DNA of 59,577 nt from Candidatus Gastranaerophilales bacterium (GTDB lineage Bacteria; Cyanobacteriota; Vampirovibrionia; Gastranaerophilales; Gastranaerophilaceae), in contig CALUPP010000030.1 in assembly GCA_944322685.1 (NCBI GenBank), forward strand, positions 1 through 59,577. The letters run 5' to 3'. Under the pieces are notes generated by a model. That model made no database searches. It was not told the DNA's origin and saw only the letters and a program-made list of their open reading frames with translations. Below are positions 42,408 to 51,505 of the stretch, piece by piece. Numbering within the stretch: the stretch's first letter is position 1; every line of letters starts with the position of its first letter. The position numbers and the translations under genes are program-made.

Positions 42408-42554
42408 GGGGAAATTTATTATATTTTTGATGTTGTTGCCTCCGGCGCCCCGGACTGGGATTAATTTTCGTTCCTTGAGTTGCGTACACAAAGAAAAAAC
42501 AGACGCTCCGGCGGTGATAACCTCCGAACCTCTTTCATATTTAAAGTTTTTTAA
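42408..42554. other. Gap after the Ehr-like operon with GC-rich repeat remnants
   Basis: CCTCCGGCG (42440-42448) and GCTCCGGCGGTG (42506-42517) are partial repeats. ACAAAGAAAAAACAGAC (42488-42504) resembles ACAAAGAAAAAGCAGAC at 25251-25267. Probably a decayed dispersed repeat between convergent transcripts. Confidence 0.4.
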
Positions 42555-44468
42555 TCAGTAAACGCCCGGAATCAGTTTTTCGTAGTCATCAACCGTGCCG
42601 TTGTCCATGCAGCAGAGGATAATTGCCTTGCCAAGCGGGTGCAGGTCGGATTTCAGGTAAAGTTTCAGCTCTGATTTGAAGAAATCTTCAAGCATCTTTG
42701 CGCCTGCGTCATAGGCTTCAATGCCGACTTGCGGCTGATTGCTTACATCGAGGAATTTTTGCGAGATAGCGGTTCCCTCAACATGAATTCCGCCCGGAAT
42801 GTAGCCTGCAAGCGGGTGTCTGGCGGGTTTTAGGTTGAGTTTTTTAAATGAAGCCATTCCTCGTCTTGCCAGATATTCTCTGATTACCCACTGAGCCATA
42901 AATCCGACTTCCCAAGAGCCAATATGCTGATTGGGGATGAGAATATTACGTGTTTTGGTTGTATTCATGAACTGGTCGAGCAAAATGTTTGCCAAATCAA
43001 CTCTTTTTCCCGTTGCAAACGGCCAAAATGACCCAACGCCCTCGCTTTTCAGGTCATTTATATTATGGTTTTTTGTTCCGTCAGAAATGCTGGGGTTTGC
43101 GTAGCCTCTCGGAGCCACGAGCCGCCAGAGCCAGGCGAGTGCGGGCGGCAAAATATGAAGCATCCCGAAAATGCCGTAAGATGGGTTCTCGGCCGTGCAA
43201 GGCGGTGTTCTCAGCCCGAAACTGCGGTAATCTATCTCAATCGGGCCGTCCTGAATATTTTTCATCTGCTTTCTGGGGATGATAATGCGCGGATTCGGGC
43301 ATTTTACGTTCGGAGCGTCCTCAGTATGCTCCCAGATAAGGCAAGTCGCCTCGGGATGTGCCTCCAAATTGAAAAATATCAACGGTTCGTCTGGGTGGGT
43401 TGTTACTTCTTCAAGGTGCGGGTCGGTTCCGTATTTTTTTATGTGGTCAATTCGTACAAACCACGATTTTTCCGCATCAATAACCGCAAGGCGCCCGTTG
43501 TCCTTTCTGAAACCAGGATGGCAAAGCGCCATATCGTCGGTGACGGGCTGCAATTTACATCCTTGTGAAAGAGCAAGGTATTTTTCTTCGCCGGTTACGA
43601 CATTTCTGCCGAGTAAGAGTCGTCCGTCTTCTTCTCTGTGTGCATATTCAAGCATTTCGCTTTTTCCGCTGCCTGAGGCGCCCTCGTGGAGGATGCTTAC
43701 GTCGTTATCGTACGGAGTTGTGATATTTACGGTCGATGCATGAACTGTGACAAAGTCTTCTTTAATCCCGAGGGCCAAAAGAATGCCGTAAACGCCTTTT
43801 TTTGCGCTGGGGCCGGGATAAAGGTTGTATGAAAATACTTCATGAATCGAATTCTGGTTGTTATGAACGACAACCTGTTTTCCGCCGAAATGCGTGTGTC
43901 TGAACGGCGGTGCAACGTAAATTATCGCTTTGGGTTCAAAATGCCGTTCGATTTTGTCAACAGGAATCATCCCCTGCAAGTCATAAATGCTCGCAGCAAA
44001 AAATGCGGCGTTTTTGGGGGCAACCATGAGCGCAGGGTAGCCGTATTTTGGGCCGCCGGCCATGAACGGGACAAGAATCAGCTCGTTTTCTGCCAGCCAG
44101 TCGAGCGTTTCCGTGCGAATTGAGGCGAATTTTTTGTTAAATCTGTCTTCAAACAAAATTTTGTCCGTCATTGCGATGTTGTTTACGACCATACAGTTTG
44201 GGTCGCGTCTTCTCATGTACGGATCGGGGTAGTTTACGGCAATTCCGTTTTTGCACTTTGTCACGGTCGCTTCCAGAATCCTGCCTTTTGTACCTGTTTC
44301 ATAAGAAACCTCAAAAACGACGTTATTTTTTCCGCCGACAGACATTTCCATGAGTTCATTTCGCGATTCAGGGACGATAACGTTCTTGCATTTGTTAAAA
44401 ACATCCATAAGATCGTCAGCTATGTGCCATCCCTGCCAGATTTTCGACTGTGATAAAGTATTTTCCAT
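42555..44468 (-). CDS. DUF4914 family P-loop protein
   Basis: A 637-aa protein. The P-loop HEGASGSGKSEM (261-272) and downstream acidic/His motifs place it near PEP carboxykinase-like kinases. IIYVAPPFRHTHFGGKQV and ASWLWRLVAPRG-like segments match the DUF4914 family I recall, whose function is not established. It is soluble, with no signal peptide. It stands alone, convergent with the hydrogenase-like operon, so a shared function is only a guess. A weak GAAAGGC site precedes the ATG at 44468. Confidence 0.8.
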   Translation of the reverse strand: MENTLSQSKIWQGWHIADDLMDVFNKCKNVIVPESRNELMEMSVGGKNNVVFEVSYETGTKGRILEATVTKCKNGIAVNYPDPYMRRRDPNCMVVNNIAMTDKILFEDRFNKKFASIRTETLDWLAENELILVPFMAGGPKYGYPALMVAPKNAAFFAASIYDLQGMIPVDKIERHFEPKAIIYVAPPFRHTHFGGKQVVVHNNQNSIHEVFSYNLYPGPSAKKGVYGILLALGIKEDFVTVHASTVNITTPYDNDVSILHEGASGSGKSEMLEYAHREEDGRLLLGRNVVTGEEKYLALSQGCKLQPVTDDMALCHPGFRKDNGRLAVIDAEKSWFVRIDHIKKYGTDPHLEEVTTHPDEPLIFFNLEAHPEATCLIWEHTEDAPNVKCPNPRIIIPRKQMKNIQDGPIEIDYRSFGLRTPPCTAENPSYGIFGMLHILPPALAWLWRLVAPRGYANPSISDGTKNHNINDLKSEGVGSFWPFATGKRVDLANILLDQFMNTTKTRNILIPNQHIGSWEVGFMAQWVIREYLARRGMASFKKLNLKPARHPLAGYIPGGIHVEGTAISQKFLDVSNQPQVGIEAYDAGAKMLEDFFKSELKLYLKSDLHPLGKAIILCCMDNGTVDDYEKLIPGVY

Positions 44469-44883
44469 TCTTGTTGCCTTTCGTGATTCTTAAATTATAT
44501 TATAAATTTTCAAAGAATGGCGTAATTGTGGCGATTTGTTAAGCCGTTCGGGCGAAAAGGCTTGTGTCCCCCTTTTTTTAGCACAAACACGTTTTCTTGC
44601 CTTATTTTTAATTATAATCAAAGAAATGCGGTATTTTTATTCAAAAGTGCTCATGGGGGAGGCTTCATAAAACGAAGCTTGTAATAATCTGTTGTTAATA
44701 AGCCGGAGGAATCAGCACTTTTGAATAAAAATACCGCATTTCCCCGATTTCCCCGCAACGTGCCTTTTTTCATAATATTTAATAACCGATTTTGCGCATT
44801 CCCTGTCGATTTATAGCAAAAAGGGGAATGGAAAAAGCGAATCAACGTAAAAAATGAAAAAGTTAGCAATAGGAGGAGAAAAA
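44469..44883. other. Intergenic region containing a long perfect inverted repeat
   Basis: About 415 bases between divergent genes (DUF4914 on minus, cupin on plus). Its centre is a 120-bp hairpin (44623-44742, listed separately). Near 44795-44830 GCGCATTCCC and GGGGAATGG are short inverted repeats before the cupin gene's ribosome-binding site. No reading frame with a start and site was found. Confidence 0.6.
44623..44742. repeat. 29-bp perfect inverted repeat with a 62-base centre
   Basis: Left arm 44623-44651, right arm 44714-44742, both 29 bases and perfectly complementary (left begins GAAATGCGGTATTTTTATTC). The centre holds GGCTT/AAGCC and smaller hairpins. Its core is unlike the elements at 12841 and 22925. 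Confidence 0.85.
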
Positions 44884-45183
44884 ATGCAGCCTTTTGACGT
44901 AAAAGCAAAAATTGATTATGTTCAAGATACGATTGTGAGCGACGCGATTTATGCGGATGGGGAATATTCGATTACCCTGAAAGCTCTTGATTCGGGTACG
45001 GAAATCAAAACCCACCAGTCGCCTGTTGATGCGGTTGTTTTCATTTTGGAGGGGGATATGGAGTTCATTGTTGATGGTGAAAAGTTCAATTTGTCAACGG
45101 GCGAGATGCTTATTATGAAAAAGAACACGCCCCATTCTCTTTCTGCACTTTCAAAGGCGAAAATGCTTTTGATTAAAATTTAA
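44884..45183 (+). CDS. Single-domain cupin protein (99 aa)
   Basis: A small beta-barrel protein. IKTHQSPVDAVVFILEGDMEF gives cupin motif 1 (H-x-S near 45) and GEMLIMKKNTPHSLSAL gives motif 2 with the last metal-ligand histidine. It lacks an added domain. Such proteins serve as small isomerases, regulators or metal-binding modules, and function cannot be told. The ATG at 44884 follows AGGAGGAG. An upstream ATG at 44854 is unlikely. Confidence 0.85.
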   Translation: MQPFDVKAKIDYVQDTIVSDAIYADGEYSITLKALDSGTEIKTHQSPVDAVVFILEGDMEFIVDGEKFNLSTGEMLIMKKNTPHSLSALSKAKMLLIKI

Positions 45184-45211
45184 ACGGCGTTTTTGTTCTT
45201 TAATCACATAT

Positions 45212-45244
45212 ATAGACTATTCCTTTTTTTCGGGAATGGTCTAT
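45212..45244. promoter_or_regulatory. Hairpin between cupin and DUF475 genes
   Basis: ATAGACTATTCC (45212-45223) pairs with GGAATGGTCTAT (45233-45244) with one G-T pair, around a poly-T loop. No U-run follows, so it may be an attenuator or a transcript-end hairpin. Confidence 0.45.
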
Positions 45245-45276
45245 TATTGATATTAAGACGAAACTAAGGAATTTTT

Positions 45277-46320
45277 ATGTGGAAGCATTTTGGTGAATCA
45301 ATTGTTTTAACGGTACTGGGCTTGATTGCGGCTTATTTTTGGGCTGAACATATGCACCCGGGGTCAGGACTGGCTAGTTTGTTCATTGTTGTGGTTTTGA
45401 GTGTGCTTGAGATTAGTCTTTCGTTTGACAACGCAGTCGTAAACGCGATGAAACTTGAACACATGACGGACAAATGGCGCCACAGATTCCTTACGTGGGG
45501 TATTGCGATTGCCGTGTTCGGGATGAGGCTTTTGTTCCCGATTTTGATTGTTGCGCTTTTTGCAAAGGTTTCGATGCTTGCGGTTGCAAAAATGGCGGTT
45601 TATGACGCCGATAAATATTCATATTACCTGCATGAAACGCATGCGCCTATTGTTGCTTTCGGCGGGGCGTTTTTGATGATGTTATTTTTGCATTATTTTT
45701 TCAACGAAAAGAAAGATGTGCATTGGATTCGCTGTATTGAAGAACCTTTGTGTCATTCGGGCAATGTTTACGGCATAGAAACCGTGATTACGTTGATTGT
45801 GATATCAATTACGCAATCTTTTGTTTCTGAAGAACACAGGCTGGGCGTTGTTCTTGCAGGAATGAGCGGAGTTGTGCTTTATCTTGTTATTGAGGGCTTG
45901 AGCAAGTTTCTTGAAGAAAAAGAGGCCCAAAGAACCGCAAAACTTGTCGGAACCGCTGTTCGGACGGGCGGTTTTGTGTCGTTTATGTATCTTGAGCTGA
46001 TAGATGCGTCGTTTTCGCTTGACGGCGTGCTCGGAGCGTTTGCGCTGAGCAAAGATGTTATTATTATCGCGATAGGGCTATCTATTGGTGCGGTTTTTGT
46101 GCGTTCTTTGACGATTCTTCTTGTTGAGGAGGGCACTTTGAAGCAGTTTCGCTACCTTGAGCACGGTGCACACTGGGCAATCGGCGCTTTGGCGGCTTTG
46201 ATGTTTGTTTCTACGTTTAAATCCGTTCCCGAAGTGATAACGGGCTTAATCGGGCTTGTTTTCATCGTTGGCGCGCTTGTTTCGTCGATTTTGTACAACA
46301 AAAAGCATGCAGATTCATAA
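45277..46320 (+). CDS. DUF475/TerC-superfamily membrane protein
   Basis: A 347-aa protein with about eight hydrophobic helices. It carries the DUF475 marks VLSVLEISLSFDNAVVNA (about 40-57) and LIDASFSLDGVLGAFALS (about 241-258), each with an SFDNA-like acidic motif. TerC-like proteins are linked to manganese or tellurium-related metal homeostasis. For DUF475 this is by superfamily only. AAGGAATTT precedes the ATG. The hairpin at 45212-45244 separates it from the cupin gene. Confidence 0.85.
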   Translation: MWKHFGESIVLTVLGLIAAYFWAEHMHPGSGLASLFIVVVLSVLEISLSFDNAVVNAMKLEHMTDKWRHRFLTWGIAIAVFGMRLLFPILIVALFAKVSMLAVAKMAVYDADKYSYYLHETHAPIVAFGGAFLMMLFLHYFFNEKKDVHWIRCIEEPLCHSGNVYGIETVITLIVISITQSFVSEEHRLGVVLAGMSGVVLYLVIEGLSKFLEEKEAQRTAKLVGTAVRTGGFVSFMYLELIDASFSLDGVLGAFALSKDVIIIAIGLSIGAVFVRSLTILLVEEGTLKQFRYLEHGAHWAIGALAALMFVSTFKSVPEVITGLIGLVFIVGALVSSILYNKKHADS

Positions 46321-46413
46321 AACTAGGCAAAAATTTGGGCATTTGAACGGGTTTATCCGCTCAAGTCTTTGCGTTTGTCCCGCGATTAAGAGTTTTTAAC
46401 CCATAATTTGGGT

Positions 46414-49400
46414 TCACTGCTTTTCCGGAACGGATTTGGCAATTTTTGCACGCAGCCGATTTATAGATTTTGTGTTTAAATCGAGCGAATATTTCTGCAA
46501 AATATCGTAAGCCTGATTTATGCAAATTGCGGCCTTTTCGTGTTCTCCCGCGCCGTAAAGTATTTCTGCGGAAAGAGATTTGAACAGAAGAATGAAAACT
46601 TCCGAGATATTTTCGTCTTTTTCAATGCTCAGCATCGCATTGTTGAGAATTCCCGTTGCCATTTCCGTGCTGCCGGTGTCTTTTTCGATTCCCGCGATAA
46701 AATACCAGCAAAGATATGTGATATTTTTGATTCCTTTGGCGGATGCGAGCTCGAGAACATTGTAATAAATCTGTTTTGCCTTTTTAACGCTTCCGATTTT
46801 CTGATAAGCGAGCCCGATGAGCAAATCGCAAAAATATTCAAGCTGAAAAAGGCTTGAGGAACCGGCTGTGAGTTTTGCTTGATATACGAAGTTTCCGAGT
46901 TCTTCAAAATCGCCTTTTTTCAACGCTTCCAGCCCGCAAATCAATGAATAAATGACTTTTGCATATTTATCCCGGCTGTTTTGTATTTCAATGTTTTGAG
47001 CAAGTTCTTTGGCTGCATTTTCGCCTCTGATTACGCGCTCAAGCAGCGCGAGCATTCTGAAACATTGAACATCTGGCAAGGAGGAGCAAATTTGTCCGAT
47101 AAACTGCGGAAAATCGCGGTTTCTTTGAATGATTTTTGAAAGACTGATGAAAAAAAGCGCTTCAATAATCGCATCTTTGAACTGCGCTTTTGAAAATCCC
47201 TCGGGCATCATTTCGTCCGGAAGATTTTTCAGGTCTATATGTTTAAAAAGCTCTTTTCCCGCTTCAATACATTCATTCAGCCTGCCGAGATTGTAATAAA
47301 TTTCCAGAGTTACAAGGTTTATGAGGAAATAATTAAGGTTGAAGCTTTTATCCGCCGGATTGAACGAACCTTTGGGGGTTCTTGCGATAATTTTGCCCGC
47401 GTATTCAAGCGCATTTGCGTAATTTCCGCTGATAAGGCAGCTTTGGACGAGTTTGTTTGCGACGGTCTTGATTTTTGCTTCATCATCCCCCTGCTCAAGG
47501 TTTTCGAGCAAAAGTTCAAGGAAATTGAGGATTTTTTCCGGATAAAACTTGTAAAGCAGCGAACTTACATGCTCATAAACCTCAAGTTTTATCTGCTCAA
47601 CGGTTTTGTCCGTATCCGGGTCGATGACGTTGTCGACGAGCGAGAGATATTTGTTTGTTGCGTTCAAATATGCGGAAAAATCGCCAAGCTGCTCCGAGGT
47701 TTCGGAAAGATTGTGCCAAATACTAAACGCGTCCTTTTTGAACCCGGCAAATTCTGCGATTTGGGCCTTTTGAGGAAGATTGTCGGGATAATTTGAAAGA
47801 ATGTTATGATAAACCGCTTCTGCCAGCTGCGCCAGCGTTTCTGCGGGCAGAGCAGCTTCAAGATTTTTATAGTAGTTTGTGAAATTGTTAATTCTGATTA
47901 TTCTTTCGTTTTCTATTGAAATATAGCCCGATTTTTCAAGGTTTTTCAGGTCTTTTACGAATTTTTTTACATCCTGTGTGTTTTTCAAAAGCTCAAACGG
48001 CACCCGTTCGCCTAAAAGCAGCGCTGATATGTAAATTTCAAACTCAGAGCCTTTCAAAAGCCGGATATTTTTCTTTATCAGGCTGTCAATGTCCTCGGGA
48101 ATGACGACCATACGGTCATTTTTGACGTTGTAGCGCCCTTTTTCAAAGGCAAGAACCCCGCTTCGCACAAGATATTCAAGCGCAAGCCCCAGATAAAATC
48201 CGGAACCTTTCGTATTTTCAAGGATTTTTTCAAAGTAGAACGATTTTTCGATATTTTTCAGCTCTTTTCTTCGTGCGGCGACAAGAGCCTTGTTTGAGGA
48301 TGGTTTTAGCTCAAGTTCAAAGAAATTCGGCGAGGTCATCAGCTTGTAAACCTTTCTGTGAAGCGAAAAATCCTCGCAATGCCCGAGCAAAAATCCCGAT
48401 TCGCCGAGCTGTTTTGTTTCTATTATATATTTCAAGATTTCAAGCGAACTTTCGTCAATATTGTGAAAATCATCAACAACAAAAACCGTTTTTTTTTTTT
48501 TTTTGGAAAAATACTTTGAAAAAGCCTCAAAATACCCGTAGTGAGCGTCTTCGGGGTGCTGGTGATTGGTTTTGTTTATTATCAGGAGGTTTTGCAGCTC
48601 GGAATCCTGCGTTATTTTGTTAACAAGAACCGGGTTTGAAAGTACGTCAAACTCGGTGAGCCCGGCATTTGCGAATAACAACGCTCTTAGAAAGCCGAAT
48701 GGCGTATATTTTAACGATTCTAAACAGCCGAAACGCACGATTTTTGCGCAGTTCAGCGTTTGTTCCGTAATTTCTCCGTTTATGCCGTAAAGCCGGCCGC
48801 CTCTGTCGTTCCCTTTTACGCAGACTATCGGATTTTTGATGTTTTTGTTAAATATTTCGGTAATTTTGTTCAAAATGTTTTCATTTTTTACTTTTAAAAA
48901 CGAACAGGTCAAACTTGAAAAATCAATGAGTTTTTCGTCGTTATCGTCTTCATCAGGCACAAAATCAACTCTTTTGGGCAGCTCAAGTGCGGAATCTTCC
49001 TCTTTTTTCTCAAGATTTATGAGTTTTGAGAGAATCAGCTCAAAAAACATTATCATGTGTTTTTTGACATATACAGCACTCAGCGACTGGAACGGATATT
49101 TGTTTTTTACGGCCTGATAAATAAAAGAATCCGCCAAAACCTGAATATTGTTGAACAAATGGGGCATGCTGCCCGCATTGTACATAAGATTTATGTTCAG
49201 TCCCGAATGATATCCGCTCGATTTCATGTAAACATCGCGCTTTTGTATGGACATCTTCACCCGAATGGCAACGCCTTTGGCTTCGTTGAGCTTTTGGTTA
49301 ATTTCGGCGGCTGATTGGGCTACATGCAGCGCAAAATCCACGGCTTCCGAGGCTGATTCTGTGAAAGTATAGCTTTTGCAGAAACGAATTATGTACGTAT

Positions 49401-49806
49401 CATCGAGAATTTGTACGCGTAAACCCTTTTCTGAGGCAAATTTTTTCAACAGGTCATAAAAATTCTTTTTAAATTGAACTGCGGTTTTTTCATTTTTAAA
49501 AATCGTCTTTAATTCTTCCAAACCGCCGAGCTGAATCGTTAATGCAGCAAATTCTTCTATCAAAGCCTCGCGCAGCCCGATGCTCGCCTCCACGCTCAAT
49601 CCGCAGGACGGGCATTTTTCAAGTTTTGTGGAGTTTAGTTTTCCGCATTTGTAACATTTGTTGATAAGAACCGTTCCGCAGGCAGGACAGATTTTTTTTG
49701 TTGTAATTTGGCCGCAGGCGTGGCATTTTAGCCGTAATACTTTTTTGCATACGGGGCAGTTCAGGTCGCTGTCATTCACTTTTGTGCCGCAATTCGGACA
49801 GTTCAT
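46414..49806 (-). CDS. Zinc-ribbon, degenerate ATPase and TPR regulator (1130 aa)
   Basis: Residues 3-68 hold three zinc ribbons (CPNC/CPVC, CHAC/CPAC, CYKC/CPSC). Residues 75-270 resemble a degenerate adenylate-cyclase-like domain. About 325-650 look like a STAND/AAA module: Walker B is visible as TVFVVDDFHNIDESS, but the expected P-loop reads CVKGNDRGGRLYG, lacking its Lys and Ser/Thr. The rest is TPR-like helices (EKAAICINQAYDIL). A 16-base A tract lies inside the gene. The ATG at 49806 follows GGAG. Probably a large signalling or regulatory protein with no catalytic P-loop. No neighbour indicates its ligand. Confidence 0.72.
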   Translation of the reverse strand: MNCPNCGTKVNDSDLNCPVCKKVLRLKCHACGQITTKKICPACGTVLINKCYKCGKLNSTKLEKCPSCGLSVEASIGLREALIEEFAALTIQLGGLEELKTIFKNEKTAVQFKKNFYDLLKKFASEKGLRVQILDDTYIIRFCKSYTFTESASEAVDFALHVAQSAAEINQKLNEAKGVAIRVKMSIQKRDVYMKSSGYHSGLNINLMYNAGSMPHLFNNIQVLADSFIYQAVKNKYPFQSLSAVYVKKHMIMFFELILSKLINLEKKEEDSALELPKRVDFVPDEDDNDEKLIDFSSLTCSFLKVKNENILNKITEIFNKNIKNPIVCVKGNDRGGRLYGINGEITEQTLNCAKIVRFGCLESLKYTPFGFLRALLFANAGLTEFDVLSNPVLVNKITQDSELQNLLIINKTNHQHPEDAHYGYFEAFSKYFSKKKKKTVFVVDDFHNIDESSLEILKYIIETKQLGESGFLLGHCEDFSLHRKVYKLMTSPNFFELELKPSSNKALVAARRKELKNIEKSFYFEKILENTKGSGFYLGLALEYLVRSGVLAFEKGRYNVKNDRMVVIPEDIDSLIKKNIRLLKGSEFEIYISALLLGERVPFELLKNTQDVKKFVKDLKNLEKSGYISIENERIIRINNFTNYYKNLEAALPAETLAQLAEAVYHNILSNYPDNLPQKAQIAEFAGFKKDAFSIWHNLSETSEQLGDFSAYLNATNKYLSLVDNVIDPDTDKTVEQIKLEVYEHVSSLLYKFYPEKILNFLELLLENLEQGDDEAKIKTVANKLVQSCLISGNYANALEYAGKIIARTPKGSFNPADKSFNLNYFLINLVTLEIYYNLGRLNECIEAGKELFKHIDLKNLPDEMMPEGFSKAQFKDAIIEALFFISLSKIIQRNRDFPQFIGQICSSLPDVQCFRMLALLERVIRGENAAKELAQNIEIQNSRDKYAKVIYSLICGLEALKKGDFEELGNFVYQAKLTAGSSSLFQLEYFCDLLIGLAYQKIGSVKKAKQIYYNVLELASAKGIKNITYLCWYFIAGIEKDTGSTEMATGILNNAMLSIEKDENISEVFILLFKSLSAEILYGAGEHEKAAICINQAYDILQKYSLDLNTKSINRLRAKIAKSVPEKQ
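48489..48504 (-). repeat. A16 homopolymer in the coding strand of the 1130-aa gene
   Basis: Sixteen consecutive T on the plus strand, read as AAA codons in the gene (S-K5-T-V at about residues 434-441). A change of one base would shift the frame, so this is a potential slippage or phase-variation site. Confidence 0.95.
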
Positions 49807-49933
49807 TTTTTCTCCGTTGCCCCGTGCCGGGACAGTCTTTTCCATTGGATATTATAGCCCCTTTGAGCTCGGGCGTGCTCATCTTTTCAAGGTATTTTAT
49901 AAAAATGCTGAAAAATTTGCCGGACGGCCCGAA

Positions 49934-51505
49934 TTACTGTTTATTTTTCTTAAAATTAACATCAAGCAAAAACGCAAACGGCACAAGACAAATCGCAATA
50001 AGCGCGAAAATCTCAAAAACATCAACGTAAGCCATAAGCCTTGACTGTGAAAGAAGCTGTTTGTAGAACATTCCGCCCGCTTTATGCGCTGCGAAAACAG
50101 ACGGGTATGATGCCATAAAGTGCCCGGCCAGCGTGTTCATTTTGTGCTGAAAAACAAGGTTGTAATTTGAAAGATTGTGCACGAGATATGTTTGGTGAAC
50201 CTGCGAAAGCCGTGCAACGAGCGTTGATGACATTGATATAACGAACGCGGTCATAACGCATTTGCACAAACTGTGCAGCCCGGCGCCGTTTGAGAGCTCC
50301 ATTTTTGGCAAAGTGCCCAAAGCCAGCGCAGAAACCGGTATAAATACGAGAATTACGCCGATACCCATCAAAACATTGGGCAAAACAACGTAAACGAACG
50401 ATATTTCCAGGTTCAAATTTGCATACATTATCGTGGAAAGCGCGAGGAACACAAACCCAAGCGAAATCAGTATTCTGTTGTCGATTTTTTCAACCATTTT
50501 CCCGATTACAGCCAGCATAACCACGCAGGATAGCACCCTCGGTGCCAGTGAAAAGCCGCTCAGCATAGCAGTATAGCCCATCAAACTCTGCAAAAACTGC
50601 GGAAGAAGAACGATTGTGACATAAATAATCATATTTACCGACGAACCGAGAATCGTGCCTATAAAAAAGTTCTTATCCTTGAAAACACGCAGGTTTACGA
50701 TTGCGTTTTTGCATTCCAGCTCCCATACAATAAAAAATATGCATGAAAAAACCGAAATACCCGTCAGCCAGCATACCCATGTCGTGTCAAACCAGTCGTA
50801 CTGCTGGCCTTTGTCGAGTACAACCTGCATTGAAAAGAGCCAAATTACCAGTGCAATCAGGCCGACAACGTCCACTTTTTCAGGAATTTTCCGGTTTTTG
50901 TTATCTTCAATGTTACAGTGGACAAGAATAACCGAAAAAATGCCGATTGGGATGTTCACAAGATAAATCCACTGCCAGGCCGAGTTGTCAACGATAAAAC
51001 CGCCGAAAGTCGGACCTAAAATCGAAAAAACCATTACGGCAAGCGCAAAAAGCGCCATTGCCTGCCCTCTTTTTTCAAAAGGAAACGCCGCAATCAGTAT
51101 TGCCTGCGAAATCGGCATCATCGGCCCTCCGCCAATGCCCTGAATGACCCTGCCGACAACCAGAAGATTCAAACTGTGGGCGAAAGCGCACACAACCGAG
51201 CCTATTGTGAAAATACTTATGAAAACTTTCAAAAAGTTCTTTCTTCCCATCAAATTTTCAAGCCAGCCCGTGAGCGGGATGAGTATAGCGTTGGCAATCA
51301 TGTAGCTTGTGATTACCCAGTTTGCCTCATCAAGCGTTGAACCGAAAAATCCGGCAATATGCGGAATTGCAACGTTCGTTGCCGAGGTCGCAAGCATTGC
51401 AAAAGAGGTCGGAAGAAGAATTGTGACGGCAATAAGCCACAAAGGCACGACATCTTTTGCCTGAGGTTTGTCAGGTATTGATTTTTCAAGCGCTGCTGTT
51501 GCCAT
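49934..51505 (-). CDS. emrB: DHA2-type MFS drug efflux pump (EmrB/QacA)
   Basis: A 523-aa protein with about 14 membrane helices. The loop GWLENLMGRKNFLKVFI (about 80-96) and the motif C-like GVQGIGGGPMMPISQAI (GRVIQGIGGGPMMPIS near 115-130) mark the proton antiporter class. The ATG overlaps the emrA stop (TAATG). It works with the membrane-fusion protein just upstream and, likely, the TolC-like gene divergent from the operon. Confidence 0.94.
   Translation of the reverse strand: MATAALEKSIPDKPQAKDVVPLWLIAVTILLPTSFAMLATSATNVAIPHIAGFFGSTLDEANWVITSYMIANAILIPLTGWLENLMGRKNFLKVFISIFTIGSVVCAFAHSLNLLVVGRVIQGIGGGPMMPISQAILIAAFPFEKRGQAMALFALAVMVFSILGPTFGGFIVDNSAWQWIYLVNIPIGIFSVILVHCNIEDNKNRKIPEKVDVVGLIALVIWLFSMQVVLDKGQQYDWFDTTWVCWLTGISVFSCIFFIVWELECKNAIVNLRVFKDKNFFIGTILGSSVNMIIYVTIVLLPQFLQSLMGYTAMLSGFSLAPRVLSCVVMLAVIGKMVEKIDNRILISLGFVFLALSTIMYANLNLEISFVYVVLPNVLMGIGVILVFIPVSALALGTLPKMELSNGAGLHSLCKCVMTAFVISMSSTLVARLSQVHQTYLVHNLSNYNLVFQHKMNTLAGHFMASYPSVFAAHKAGGMFYKQLLSQSRLMAYVDVFEIFALIAICLVPFAFLLDVNFKKNKQ

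Noticed and set aside
44651-44908. 85-aa minus-strand frame
   Set aside because: It lies over one arm of the 29-bp inverted repeat and has no site or motif.
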